Part shown: positions 11,598 through 24,298 of the stretch, piece after piece
Position numbering within the stretch: position 1 is the stretch's first letter
Layout: each line of letters begins with the position of its first letter
Source: Lycorma delicatula
Lineage: Eukaryota; Arthropoda; Insecta; Hemiptera; Fulgoridae
DNA: 64,000 bases
Direction of reading: 5' to 3'
Assembly (NCBI RefSeq): GCF_047948215.1
Contig: NC_134457.1
Location: 86,321,398-86,385,397 of the forward strand
Notes under the pieces: model-generated
Databases searched by the model: none
The model's input: only the letters and a program-made list of their open reading frames with translations
What the model was told of the DNA's origin: nothing
Position numbers and translations under genes: made by a program

Positions 11598-12096
11598 ATT
11601 TTTCCAATCCAGTTTGTGTGTTTTATTTTAATAAATACAATCCAATTTGTATTTTATTTTAATAGACGTTATTTACATAAATTTTCTCAGAATTAAATTT
11701 CCTACGAAGTTACCTAGATATTTTTATTGGTAAATTAACGAAGTTATTTTATTCCAAACCTAAAGAAGTGTATTTGCGATAAAACATTTTCGTGTTTTAC
11801 CCAGTTTTTCTTAAAACCTTAGTAAGATAGAGTGAGAAAAGGGCCCCAGACCTTTATTTTACTTAGGTTTTAAGAAAAACTGGATAAAACACGAAAATGT
11901 TTTATCGCAAATACACTTCTTTAGGTTTGGAATAAAATAACTTCGTTAATTTACCAATAAAAATATAAAGATTTCTAATTAAATCCGTAGGAAATTTAAT
12001 GCTGAGAAAATTTATGTAAATAACGTCTATTAAAATTAAACAGAAATTTGAGAACTTTAATTAGAAACAAAACACACAAACTGGATGGGAAAAATG
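11598..12096. repeat. Large foldback: ~230 bp inverted arms, 33 bp loop
   Basis: The left arm 11598-11825 and right arm 11859-12096 are reverse complements. The inner ~130 bp is almost perfect, for example GTGTATTTGCGATAAAACAT on the left and its exact complement on the right. The outer part has several mismatches and indels but closes again at CCAGTTTGTGTGTTTT / AAACACACAAACTGG. The loop 11826-11858 contains GGGCCCC. A transcript across it would fold into a hairpin of over 200 bp. A single related arm lies at 3095-3230. The element may be a foldback-type transposon or a palindromic duplication; no transposase is present. Confidence 0.9.
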
Positions 12097-12412
12097 AATG
12101 TGGTACAAGTATCTCACACCTCAAGCTCCAGATCGCTTTCATGTTTTGCAATCAAGTGTGTGGCGAACATCACGTTCGCTAAACCTTGATAATAATGTGA
12201 TCGTATTATTTTTTTAAATACAACTTAAAACTACGAAGGTCATTCAGTAATTAAATAGACAAATGGTGAAAAACTATTATATAAAATGAACAGAAACTGC
12301 CTGATATTCAAGTTTGCACCCTGACACAGAAAATATCAGTTGTTCGAAAATAATTTAAATTATTATAACTTCTTTTGTTTATTTCAATATATCGGCTCCG
12401 CTTGGAAGGTAT
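12097..12412. other. No gene seen
   Basis: Spacer between foldback and mariner relic; nothing assigned. Confidence 0.45.
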
Positions 12413-12741
12413 ATGCTGGAAAGACAGAATGTTGTGATAAGATTTTTTTCTGAAGTTATAAAACCGGCAAAAATTTACTCGGAAATATTAAACAGTATTG
12501 TCAAAATTATAATAACCGTAAAAAGTTTTATAAGTGGATCGTACAGTTTACATTGCGCAGAACAAGAATCACCGATGTTTATGGTAGTAAAAAACCGCTA
12601 TGATGGTAAGGAAAGTTTCGATTGACGTTTTGCAAAATCGCATTAGTGTTCTTATTTGCCTGGACAGACGCATAGACATATCTGAAATTACTGAAATTTG
12701 TAACGCGAACATCGGTACGATCCATTTCATTATTCATGATG
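12413..12741 (+). pseudogene. Mariner transposase N-terminal relic
   Basis: The open frame begins MLERQNVVIRFFSEVIKPA and continues KIYSEILNSI, which follows the first helix-turn-helix of mariner transposases (R..VIRFL...G..A.EI...L). After a frame change at ~12620, another frame reads VLQNRISVLICLDRRIDISE, then a block ending GTIHFIIHDVS. This fits the second helix-turn-helix (...DRR.T..EIA..LNIS.GT.H.IIHD.L). The spacing between the two blocks is about that of the family. No catalytic domain follows. The match is degenerate, so this is a moderately supported call. Confidence 0.55.
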
Positions 12742-14479
12742 TTAGCTGAATTAATGCAAAACATGTTCAAGCTACAACAATATTACAGAAAAAGACAGAC
12801 TAATAAACAAAACACCAAGAAAAACAACTTTTTACTTCTGAAATAAGAAAGCTCAGAGATTAATCGGACAACTGGATAAGTGTAGTCGGGAATTATATTA
12901 AAACGTAGGGTTAGTTTCATTGTTATTGAATAAATAATAATTTTTGTATAGTCATTTGTCTGTTTAATTATTGAACGATCCTGGTAGTTACGATTAAGAG
13001 AAATGAAATAATTTTTATAAAATTTAACCAAAATAAATTGACTATGATAACACAAATTGTAAGATATTCATCATTTCAAATTCATATAATAATATCTTGT
13101 CAAATGCAGCTTATCTCACTATTATACCTAATTTTTCATTTGTTAGTATTACATCTCTATATTGGCGTTCTTAGGTTTATGTAATTTGACTTACTAAAGT
13201 AACTGAAAAATTTTAATTCGTTTACATCTAATCTTTTTTTTTTTAGTATAAACTTTCCCTACAATAAATTGGCTCTAATTTAAGGAAAAAACAAATAATT
13301 ATCTTTTTTTACACATTAAATATCAAATAATATTCGCTGAACATGTACATGATCTAAGAAAATAAACTAAATTAAATCTTTTATAAAGAAAATATTATCA
13401 ACCGCACCGTAAATTCAGCTCATGAATACGGAATAAAAATTCAAGCGGCAGCCGTGTGATAATATCCACTCTTGATCAAGGGAACTAAATTACGAAAATA
13501 CAGATAACAGCAACTACTGTTGTCGGCGGTGAATAATGAATTAACAGGAAAAACATGGGTATATGAGTAAAAGAGTAGAACGGCTAGTGATCACCGAACT
13601 TAACAGTTAGGACAGCGCAAAGTACATCTAATGAATTTAAAACTACTCATTAGTAAATAATAGTAAAGTCATTATCATCATTATTACTATTTTATTATTA
13701 TTAATAAATAACTTTCAGGTTATTACGAGATAAACAGATTACATTTTAGTTTTGTTTTAATCAATTTTATTACAAATTAGTAGCAGCTCATTAGTCACTT
13801 CAGATAAACTGACAGGTAAAACTTATACAATTTACGAATATTTTTTGGTTAAATGACGCCATAATCACATGAATAGATGTAGTACATATATGTGTCAATA
13901 GTTCAGTTTTAGCAAACAACATTATTACGCTTGTTGACTAATGTTACTCTGAAAAAAAATTATTATTATTTGTGCTTATTTTTTGCCTACAACTATATGC
14001 TTGATATAAATAAGGTAAAAAAAAAAAACTCTAATCACATAATTATGTAATCTACTGGATCTACCGCAACCTGATGCAAAATATAAATTAATATGTCATT
14101 AATGATTCTATTAATTAATTATATAAAGTTTATAAGCAAGTAATTGTGTAAAAGCTTGCGTGACCTCCAATCATGCAATATATTATTATTATAAACACCA
14201 AACATCAGATAAAACAGATTGATATTAAAAGTAATTTCAAATCATAATAAAAATTAATATAAATATAAGTCATTGTGGCGGTGAGGGTCGATCTTTAGAA
14301 AAATCATATAGCGTAGAATCTATTCATAGATTCTCATAAAGGCAAGTGATTACAGATTGCCTCCATGTAATGCCGCTGGATAAATTAGATCCAATTTCAA
14401 ACTGAACCGAACGTGGTGAATTCCGGATTGATTATCCGATCTTAACTTCGAATTTATTTCTACCTTTCACAACTTAAAA
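12742..14479. other. 1.7 kb AT-rich stretch without gene
   Basis: No coding or repeat signal that I can support; a short ATT-rich run lies near 13675-13705. Confidence 0.5.
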
Positions 14480-17400
14480 ATTTTATTGCAGATGGATAGT
14501 ACGCTAAAAGAAAATACTAAACCAGATGCTAACTCTAATGAATCCACCATTGCTTCATGCAATGCATCGGGATCCCGAGTTTAGGGAGTCCCAACATCTA
14601 CAACCAGGATGAGTCAGAGTATCCTTGGAATTCTTCAAAATTAAAGATTCTTTTGTCCACTAAACGTAATTCCTTATTAAAAATTGGTCAAAAAAAAAGA
14701 ATTAGAAATACTTTTAGACAAAAATCAGATCCAAATTTTAGCCGTACAAGAAACCAGGGTTTTAGATAAAAATGTAATAGATACGAAGAATTATAGAATT
14801 TTTAAGAGTAAGCCTGCAAAATTATGAAAGGTATGTATTTATTAGCGACTTTTTATATAAACAAGAAAATATTAGAAAATGTAACAAAATTCAAATTCGT
14901 TTCCGAAAGTTTGTCTCTTCATACAATTAAATCTAAAAAACAAAAATTACATCCTCATTAATTTTCACGCTCCCGTAGTTGAAGACAATAGAAAAATCCA
15001 CAGAAAGTAAAGGAAACTTTTGGAAGAAGAGATGTTTAAAATTTCGAAGTTGAATATTAAAATACTCTTAGACAATTTCAATTCACAAGTAGGCAAACAA
15101 AGAAATTCTAGAAATATATTTAGTGAATATCCAGGACATAATAGAACCAACAAAAATGATATTTGTTTTTAGATTAATATAATATCAACATTTTTCAGAA
15201 AACTTTGAAGGAAAGTTAAAACACGGATATCTCCAAATCCAAACTTAATAGTATTTCAGCTGGATCACGTAGTTATTTAAATAAAAAATAAAGAAATTAT
15301 AAATGTTAAAATAATAAGTAGAGAGTTTGGTTCTGACCATTACCTTTCCAAAATTAAAATTAAATTTTTACCTTCTAAAATTACAAAAAAAAGACCCATC
15401 AAAATTAACGATATAAAATGTAGATAGAATACTATAACGAAGAATGGAATAAAAAAGTTTCAGGAAGAAATAACAATATACAAAAAAGTGATTGGCAAGA
15501 ACTATCTAGAAAAATAAATAATATTCCTAAGAAAACTTTTGTTTAACAAAGATCAAAAAGGAAGTATGATGGAATGACAAATGTAAAGTTATATTAACAG
15601 AAATATCTAAAAAATGGAAATTCTATGCAAAGAAAGATCACCATTAACACTGCAAACCACGAAGAAACAAAGAAAGGAGACAGCAAGGATTATAAGAGGA
15701 AGAAAGGGAGCTTTCAAAAAATCTCAGCTTATGGAAATGCAGGGAAACTTTGCTACACACAACTGTAGAGATTTCTATCAAACTTTCAAGTACAAACTAA
15801 AAGAATTCCTACTATCTGTTAAAAAAAAATAAAAAAAAATTGTAAAATGGGCCTAAGCAATTATGAAAACTATGAAATTCTAGCAGAATATTTTTATGAA
15901 CTTCTAAATTGTCCAGAACTAAACTTCTAAATTGATAAGTTTAGATTTTTAGATATTGTTGAAAACTTGAAAATAATTTATCGCTAGTCACTGCAGAAAT
16001 TAAAAATGTAATTTAAACATTGGAAAATAACAAAGCTACAGAGGAGGATCCATAACAACTGAACTTTTGAAATGGACGGAACCAAGCATCATAGAAGATC
16101 TAAAAATTCTTTTTGAATTAATATGGGAAATAGAAAAGATCCCAGAAGAAAGTGGTTCTAACACATGTGCTCTACAAAAAAGGTTATGCAAGATGTTAAT
16201 AACTACTGAAGGATATCTCTCTTACCAGTTGCTTACAAAGTACTATGTACATTCTAAACTGTGTATTTTGTAACTTTCTAAAACGCATTTTGAAGACTTA
16301 TTAAATAAAGTCGAGGAAACTTTAGATAATCAAATAAGTGAATTTCAGGGTGGATTCAGTAAGATCAGATGCTACTCGTAACAGATGAAAATCAATATAA
16401 TGACACAGAATGCTGAACTCTAAATAAATATTTACAATATTTGTCGACTTCAAAAAAACATTTTACTCTGTTGTCACAGAAACTTTAAACAAAATAATTC
16501 GAAGATTTGGTGTTAAATCAAAATTAGTTAATACTTGAAACTCTCAAAAAATCAGGTTATAAGTTAAATTCATGAGAGAAAATTCTAAACACTTTGAAAT
16601 AAAAACAGGCGTTAGGCAGGATGATGGCTTATAACTATTTATCTTTAATTAAGTGTTGGAAAAAATACTAAGAATTTAGAATGAAGAACTAAAAGAATGC
16701 AAAATTTTACCAATATTGGGGAGAAAGAATAAATCATTGAAGTAAACTGCCTGGTATTTCCAAACGATTTTGTAATACTTTCTGAAAATTTAACAGAACC
16801 GGCAACACAGAATAGTCTTTTAGAAGAAATAGCTAGTAAAACAGATTTAAGAATTTCTTTAGAAAAAACTAAATTCATGTTCATTATTAAAATTGCACCA
16901 TAAATTTTGTTAACAAATATCGGTCATATAAAGAAGGCCAAATATTTAGGAGAAACAATCCATGATAATGGATTGAGAAATCCGTCATAGATGATAAGAT
17001 CCGTAAATTCAAAGAGCATATGGTCTGACTAAGAATATCTATGACAAATAATGCTCATAAAAAATACAAAAATAACGCATTGTAACACTTTAATTAAAAC
17101 AGAATTTTTATGTGCTTGTGAATGCTTACCAATTAATTACAAACTAGAAAGAAAATTATTAGCAACATATTGAGTCCACTTAAAATCAATAAGTGGACCA
17201 GTAAATGGATTCAGTAAGAAGTAATGGTGAAGTATATAAAAACGAAGAAAAAATTTCGGAAACAATGAGAAAAAAAGATTGATTTTCTTTGGTCATTCAG
17301 ATTAACAAAAAAATGTTCAAGTATCTGTGGGAAAAGAAGTTACCAACAAGCTGGAGCCAAGAAATCAAAAAAAAGAAAATTTAGAAAGAAATAAAATAAA

Positions 17401-17600
17401 AGAGGATGAAATAACAAGAAAAAATGTGATTCTAAGGAATGTACTGAAACAGAATGTACATTCCAAGCTAGAAAGGATTAGAAAACTGGAACAAGATGGT
17501 CTGAGAAAAGGAAAAAATGCATAGCAAAAGAATGAAAAAGTACGGGAAGATAAGGAAATAAAGTTGTTACGTGGTACTTAGGCAGCCATAACGAAAGCAG
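14480..17600 (+). pseudogene. Near full-length endonuclease-RT LINE (RTE-like?), dead
   Basis: Domains appear in the expected order over 3.1 kb. An endonuclease start, IQILAVQETRVLDKNVIDTK, is at ~14733, then a FNSQVGKQ block (cf. GDFNAQ.G) at ~15075. The C-terminal endonuclease block QLDHVVI...FGSDHYLSKIKIK is at ~15258-15362. RT blocks follow: EFQGGFSK (~16343), FVDFKKTFYSVV (~16441), KTGVRQDDGL (~16606), FPNDFVILSENLTEP (~16758; the YADD box has become FPND), ISLEKTKFM (~16853) and KKAKYLGETI (~16936). The end carries a Lys-rich tail HSKRMKKYGKIRK (~17515), a typical C terminus of this group. Stops and frameshifts are everywhere. Clade assignment (RTE or a relative) is tentative; the LINE identity is firm. 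The copy is AT-rich like its surroundings, which suggests age. Confidence 0.87.
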
Positions 17601-17679
17601 AAAAAAGTCATTGTATGTATGTATATGGGTATGTGTATATGTATTTTTACCGCATATATGCCTAACTTAATATCGTCGG

Positions 17680-18294
17680 ACGGCAACGGCAGCAGTTAAG
17701 ATGTCAGCGGGAGTAAAATATAAGTACGCGCTAGTACAGCGTCACTCCCACCTCGCAGATGACCACGCAGTTCTCCCACCATAGCGGCGTTGCGGCCCCA
17801 ATACTCTCAAGCTCCAATAAAAGAGCGTGCACGAGAATTTTCAATTCATTGTCGATTACCATCTGCAGAAAACCAAGAAGAAGATGGAAGAAGACAAAAG
17901 TTCCCTAGCTGCCTCAATGTGGGACCTCCCGGCGGATGCCAACATCCCCGCCGGAGCAGCAGGCGTGGCCGGCCCGCTGAGGGAGCCGCTGGACGCGGAC
18001 GCTACCTTCCTGCTCCAGGTCGCCGGGCTTCAATCGCCCTGGCCGGCGGACTTAGCAGCAGGAGCTGGCCCAGCGTGGGATCGCTCGAGAAGAACCGCGA
18101 CGACCGACGCCGACCCAACACTGCGGGGCTCTGAGCCAACCTTAGCCACGCTGTAGTGGGGACCCAACTGCAGCTGTAGTAGGGGTTTGATTTCAAGAGA
18201 CGAACCTCAACTCTCCTACTAAGCCAAGTCGACTTCGCCGGAGACCAGCTACCGGACCCAACAGCTCTTCTCACAGCAAACTCAAAAAAAAGGT
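17680..18294 (+). pseudogene. GC-rich retroelement-like coding remnant
   Basis: A sudden GC-rich block begins at ~17680. The longest frame (17827-18156) encodes MEEDKSSLAASMWDLP and an Ala/Gly/Pro/Asp-rich stretch (ADANIPAGAAGVAGPLREP...) ending at TAG 18154-18156. I recognise no domain. Sharp boundaries, GC content unlike the flanks and the location directly after a LINE end suggest the 5' UTR and ORF1 part of another non-LTR element. It could also be an old captured gene piece. The overlapping frames on both strands look like side effects of GC content. Confidence 0.4.
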
Positions 18295-18430
18295 CCTTTT
18301 CAGGGCTACTACAAGGTTATAAATTACAACGAACCGTCGAAGCCAATCGACGACAACAACAGCCCTTCTCAGGATTACTACAAGGTTATAAAGTACCAGG
18401 TGCCGTCGAAGCCATTCGGCGACAGGATGT
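18295..18430 (+). repeat. Two tandem 69 bp (23-codon) units
   Basis: Unit 1 (18295-18363) and unit 2 (18364-18430) both start CCTT[T/C]TCAGG, then share CTACTACAAGGTTATAAA and GTCGAAGCCA.TCG.CGAC. The period is 69 bp, so each unit adds 23 residues without changing frame. Two frames stay open through it: one gives a PFSGLLQGYK repeat, the other a DYYKVIKYQVPSKP-type repeat. Codon-multiple periodicity suggests that it was coding when duplicated. It lies at the 3' limit of the GC-rich block. Confidence 0.8.
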
Positions 18431-20779
18431 ATGTTTGTTCCACACCTCTTTCCAAATCACAGGACCGATTTCAACCAAACCTTGGACAATTGTTATTTAC
18501 TAAATGAGCAAAAATACTGTGGGTATTAGACATTCCTACTGAAACTGCTTCGGGTGGGGTGAGGAGTGAGAATCTTATAACATTAAAAAAGGTTAAAATT
18601 CTGAAACATTTGGGAGTATTCAAAATATTTTCGTACACTATTATTGGAAGAACTTCCTAAAGGTTCTAAGACATTTCGGAGCATTATAAATTATTTTACA
18701 ATATTTTTTTTTACATTACTGGATTTTTGAACAAAAAGGAAAGATAAAAAATGTTGTTTACAGGAAAGCGTTGGATTAGTCACAAGTCGTTGTAATCTTG
18801 AATTTTACTGTGTTGTAGTTTGAAAGCTGTTTATTTGAATATATATTGTACGGTTATACATATTTGTATAGTTGCATTAGTTATTTTGAATATTTTACAT
18901 TTGATTATGACTTCTTACAACTTACAACTTACTGCATCTATCTCGATCCTCACGGCAGAATTAATTAGTTAATTTAAACAGATGAAATTAAAATTAAAAA
19001 TGAAACTGTACATATTTGCATAAGTTATTGTACTGTACACCGTTTGAAAGTTTAAATACATGTTCTTTCTTCAAACTCCTCGGTTTTTAAAAAAATATGT
19101 CTAATGATTCTTTTGCTGGTAGGATATTAACTATCCCGGACTATTTTACTTTATCTTAATATTTTTATTTTCTTTTACTGTCATCTTGATAAAAAACTTT
19201 AATATAAAAGAAAGACTGCAAAACTTCAATTACCCGAAATTCTAATTAGCTGAATCACTTTCCCGTGAAATTCTTTTAAATTCAGTAAAATAATTATATG
19301 AAAATATTAAAAATAAATAAGTTGGTTGATTAAATTTGTGTTTTTTCAACAAATTTTCTGGAGATATTATTTATATTAATGATTTTTTTTCATGTATTAA
19401 TTCGCGGTCTGTTGATTTCTAGAATCCACAAATTATTCCTGTTTTTGAAATAAACTTAATAAAATTTATTTGCTGTATTTTACAATATTTTCTTTTAATT
19501 ATACTCTAATAGAAAATATTTCTGTTAATAAGCCTTGTAATAAAATTTGTTTAACGTAATTGTTGAATGAAGATGAATTATGGAGAGAACACAGCTTAAA
19601 TACATAAAAAGGATACTGTTTAATAAAGATTTTAATATAAAATAGTGAACATGAATATATTAAAATATTATATCATCCTTTATGGGAGGATAAGCTTATT
19701 AGTGATAAGAATTATTTATTCAAAGAATAAAAACCAAATTAAAAAAAATTAACAAGCATTCATAAGGTTTTAAAAATAACTAAATTATAAATAGAAATAT
19801 TATATTATATTATAAACAGTAACCTTGTTTTGAGAAAAAGTTTGTTTAATAATACTGTATTATACTGGTAGCAGTTAAGTCAATAACAAAACTCGCTCAT
19901 TTCTACCGTAATTAACAAACCAAGATAATGAAATGAAATTTATAATGAAGTTTTATGTAAATTAAAATAAAGTAAAAATAATGAATTTTTAACAGCATTT
20001 AATTTTTAGTCGGTGCCAAAAATAATTTTACGCATTGCAATAACCTTAGCACTGCTTCCATGAACACAGGCATCACTGAGTTATTTATAACTTACACTTA
20101 ACTCCCATGTTTTTATTATTATTTTGTACTTTTCAAATTTACATGTAAATATGGTGCCTGTTGGTATAAATAAAAAAAAACATTATCCAAGAACCAACGT
20201 AATATAAAGTACTTAATAGTAATCTGAGAAAAGCAGAACACAACACAGTAATAGGAGAAACAAATTTTAGGCTTGAAGATGGAGATAAAATGGAAACGTG
20301 AAATATCTAATCAGTAGCCGATGAGATAAAGTTATTTTATGAAAAATCATTACATACACATAATATTTCAGTCTTAATGTAAAATTTCATAAAATTCGAA
20401 AAACATTTTTGACTGTGTAACTCCGTTAAAGACAAAATCCCAAAAAAAACCAAATAAAAAGAGTACATCCTCTCGCTCGATCAAAAATATGTCAAAACCT
20501 CAGTTTAATAGAATATATGCCGTTGCTTTAAAAAGTATTATGGTCCCGTGAAAAAAAAAACTTGTGATACGACTTCTCTGTTTTTGTAAGATCGCCCTCT
20601 GTTTGACTTTAATTATAAGAACAATTTTAAATAAAATTGAGAAACTTAGTGGATTGATTATGTTAATTCCGCTATTGTATGAGTTATTTTTAGAAAAGTA
20701 ATTTTTTTTTAATAGTATATATTGAAAGATGATAGACTTCATAAAAAATTTAAATTCATCTTTCTAACTTTTTTATCTT
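18431..20779. other. 2.3 kb AT-rich stretch without gene
   Basis: The first ~60 bp (GACCGATTTCAACCAAACCTTGG) has the look of a dispersed insect repeat tail. Beyond that I see nothing. Confidence 0.45.
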
Positions 20780-20960
20780 CCATCGTTTAAACTGGTTTGA
20801 TGAACTTCTACATTCCTTTCTATTCTACATCTGCAACATGTCTATTATTTCTTAAATCCTGAATAATCTATTTCAAATATTTTTCTTCCTTTAATAATTT
20901 TACTTTCATCTGATTCTTCTTCAACAGAAGATGGCATTCTTATTTTACCACATTTCAAAA
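20780..20960 (-). pseudogene. Possible fragment of a transposon-associated protein
   Basis: A minus-strand frame reads CGKIRMPSSVEEESDESKII then KGRKIFEIDYSGFKK. The GR[R/K]I[F/V].IDYF pattern resembles the N-terminal region of MULE-like transposon proteins common in insects. The fragment is short and has stops on both sides. The call rests on one motif and is weak. Confidence 0.25.
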
Positions 20961-22189
20961 TTCATAATCAACTATATTTTCTTTTATTATTTTTCTCTAA
21001 ATGAAGCAATACCAAGGAGATAAACATATTCTATAGTTTTTAGAAAATTAGGAGGAATACACTTTTTGTCTGCCCGTAAAAAAAAATGAATAAACTTTTT
21101 TTTAATTTTCCATTCTACAGACCTGAATTCCTTTTTTCTTTATCTAATTGAGGCTTGTTTGGTTGGGAGTAGTTATTGAACCACATCGTAGTGACCTCAA
21201 AGCGTCAAGAAATGTTTAAAAATTGTTTTCTTACCAATATCACTATTAGTTTACTGTCCATCCTTTCTGTCTGCAGAACAGAGCTATAAAGAAAAAGTAT
21301 AGCAATGTGCTAAAATTTTAAGTATTACAAATTTTTCCAAATGTCCTTATTTTAAGATCCTTTTAGTTAAAAAAAAAATAAGTTATAGAAAATTCCGAAA
21401 TATGTACTCGTATGAACGTATGAGTGTTGGGCTGTATTTTAATTAGTACCCTCCGGATTGCCTCAAAATAGATTCTTTAAAAACTTTTATTAATGAGACA
21501 ATGACGGCTTTAGATTTTAGGCAAAATTAAAAAAGAAGGAGGGGTAGTGTTCGTAATCTTAAATCTTTTACTATTCGTCAGTGGTAACAGAAAATTAAGT
21601 CTTAAAAGTAATTTAATCAATAAAATTAATTTAAGTTGTTTAAAGTTCAAAAGTTTTATTAGATTGAATTTTGGGGGGAAAACATTGAACATTATTTCCA
21701 AACAGTTATGGTCTTATATATCGAAAACCTGTTGACCAAAAACGCAGAAAATTGGCTATCATAACTTCTTCAGATCCAACGTTTTTACTAAAAAATTATT
21801 TTTTTTTTAGTACTTACAACATAAATTCCGAATAATTTGATGACAGAAACGTGATTTGATCAAGGGAAATAAATCGGACCCAAATAAATCATTCAGTTTT
21901 ACTAGGAATTTTTTTCTCAATTATACTTGTAATACTGTGTCATTTCTAAGAAAAAACTTCTTTGATCCTCTTGATCGTATTTGTTTTTTTTTTTTCGAAA
22001 TTGTACTCTATATATTATATAATTATGTTATTAATATTTCAAATCTCCTACGTCGAGTTTGAAATAAAAAATTGTCTAAAACAAAGCCTGGGAATTTAAC
22101 CAAGCCGTTACAGGCTTTTATTCTTTATCTGTTTCAAAATTTATGAATGAAGAATGAAAGTGTGATTTTTAAACATAAACAGTGTAAAA
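20961..22189. other. No gene seen
   Basis: AT-rich; the open frames here have biased, uninformative composition. Confidence 0.45.
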
Positions 22190-22850
22190 GTTGTGTTACA
22201 TTAATCATCTATTTCATCTTCTCTTACGGATTCGGAACAAAGACTGTTCCAGCTGCAAAACCATCACTTTCTTGGTCTTCCTAGTCTGCTTCTAAAATTT
22301 ATTTGATATTTTAAGAAATATGAGATATTACGCTCATGCCTTCGTCTCACATGTTGCATTTCATGACGATAATAACTATTTTACTATTCTATCTTCTCGA
22401 ATATCGTGGCTTCTGTATGATCCCTCAAAATATAACTCCTTACTACCGTTAAATTATTTCATTTTTGTGGGTTCCACTGGTTGCAGTAATTTTGATATTA
22501 AAACCAAAGTTTCACTACTATAAAGCAAAAGCGGTAAAATCATTAGATCATACGGTTGAGGTAATGACTTTCCAGACTTTATGTCTAAATCTTCTATTGA
22601 TGAAGTCCATAAAACGATTGAAATTTAGCTACCTTCCTTAAAACAGCATTCTCCTGATATCATAGCCCAGGTTTTTGTCACCTCATCTCCAAAATAATGT
22701 TTTGTTCTTCTGGCTCCTTTCCTTCATAGAAAGCTATCACTTTCATTTTTGACACTAATATTTTCAAATTGAAACTCGTCTCAGCGTGAAAACTGCTCTC
22801 TGTAACTCCTGAATGACCAACTGATTATCAGCATATAATATTTGTGCATT
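22190..22850 (-). pseudogene. LINE RT 3' portion, minus strand, decayed
   Basis: On the minus strand, AQILYADNQLVIQELQRAVF lies at ~22840-22780. It corresponds to the catalytic box (YADD with the second Asp changed to Asn) followed by the LQ.AV..L helix. VSKMKVIAFYEGKEP follows at ~22760-22715, then a KNLGYDIRRM-like KYLG block at ~22675. A GRPRK.W block comes near 22285-22265, ahead of a short tail. The order and spacing match the C-terminal half of RTs from one widespread arthropod LINE type. It is heavily mutated, with no open frame of useful length. The upstream domains are missing. Confidence 0.72.
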
Positions 22851-24298
22851 ACTATTTTACAAATTAAAAAAAAACATATTGAAAATTTTATTGCTGGAGA
22901 AAAAACGTATAAAATGTAATAAGTTAGTATTTCAGTAGAACGAAACAAGATTTTAATGGAGGTGATAAAAAAAAAGAAAAAATAACCAAACTAAATGTTT
23001 TAGAGTCGAATATTTCTGAAATTTAATCGGTCCGAAGCTAGGTTTTGTAAGGCTTGAAAAATATAAGAAATTTTTCATATGTTAAAGTCATTCCATTAAG
23101 CTTATGTGTTAAATGGAAAATAAAAGGAAAATTCAACTCATTTATAAGCTTGACACAATGAAGTACAGTTAGATCACTTTAAAAACGTTATTTCAAAATT
23201 ACGTTTCATTTTTCGATATACACACAAAGTTTATGTTAAGAAAGGAAATGTAATTTTGAGATTTCTTGTCACATACAGGAATGTTGTTACTAATCTTTTA
23301 TCCTACTGGGAATGTCAGAAGCTAATTAACTTTTCAAAAAATATATTTTTTTATTGTAGTGAGTTACATCAAATTTATTTAATCACATACAAGTATTAAT
23401 ATTATTTCCGGTTTCTTATTTAAATCTGGCGGGCAAAACTCCAATCAGTTAGGATTTACGTAAATAGAGAATAAATTGGTTTATTATAATATTTTAAGCA
23501 TTTATCTAATAGCACTTTATCTTTGTTAACAACAATATTTGTATAAAGACGGTATAATAAGTGGAATTACATCAGGTTGCATTCAACAACTGTGTGTTGA
23601 ATGCAAGAGTAACAACAGTTAGTGCTATATAATAACTCTATCAATAATATAATCATTCAGTATTTTATTCTATTATAAACATTATAAAAAAATTAAATAA
23701 CATACTGCACTGTTGTAAATCAGGTGATATTTATTAAAAAGAACACAAGAAAATAAGATTAAGTAATTTCAAGATTTAAATATTTAATTAAATGTTTACA
23801 TCTCTAAATCATTTAATGAAATAAATTTAAAAGCCCAATCTTAATATAGAATATTTTCTTTAAACTTTTAAAAGATTTAGTAAAAAAAAAACACACATGT
23901 AGTTGAGTATAATCAAACATATAAAAAGAGTTTTTTACAAATTTTATTTGTAAAGGCCCTTTCCTACATGTTTATGGAAATGATTAGTTATATTAGCATG
24001 AATGGGAGGATTACAAAATATCATTTTTCGTCTTACTTGTAGGATATCTAAAATAAATCTATCTTTCTATAAGACACCACGTAAAAAGACTTTTAATTAA
24101 CCCACTTTTTGTAGTAAAAATCAAATTTAAATAAAATTAATTTAAAAAATGCATAGTAAATTTGAATTTTACGGTAAATTTAAAAATAAAACAAAAGAAA
24201 AATATAAGTAAGAAGTGAAATTAACTAAAAAGTTTTTTATATATAATTTCTTTGATTTTTATCCAAAAACCAAGTGCGCCGTTGCGTGGACATTCGAC
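22851..24298. other. No gene seen; one perfect stem-loop
   Basis: AT-rich. It contains a perfect stem-loop at 23577-23606 (separate entry). Confidence 0.5.
23577..23606. repeat. Perfect 12 bp stem, 6 nt loop
   Basis: TTGCATTCAACA then ACTGTG then the exact reverse complement. It lies in otherwise plain AT-rich DNA. It may be a relic of a short inverted-repeat element; no terminator role is implied in this eukaryotic setting. Confidence 0.8.
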
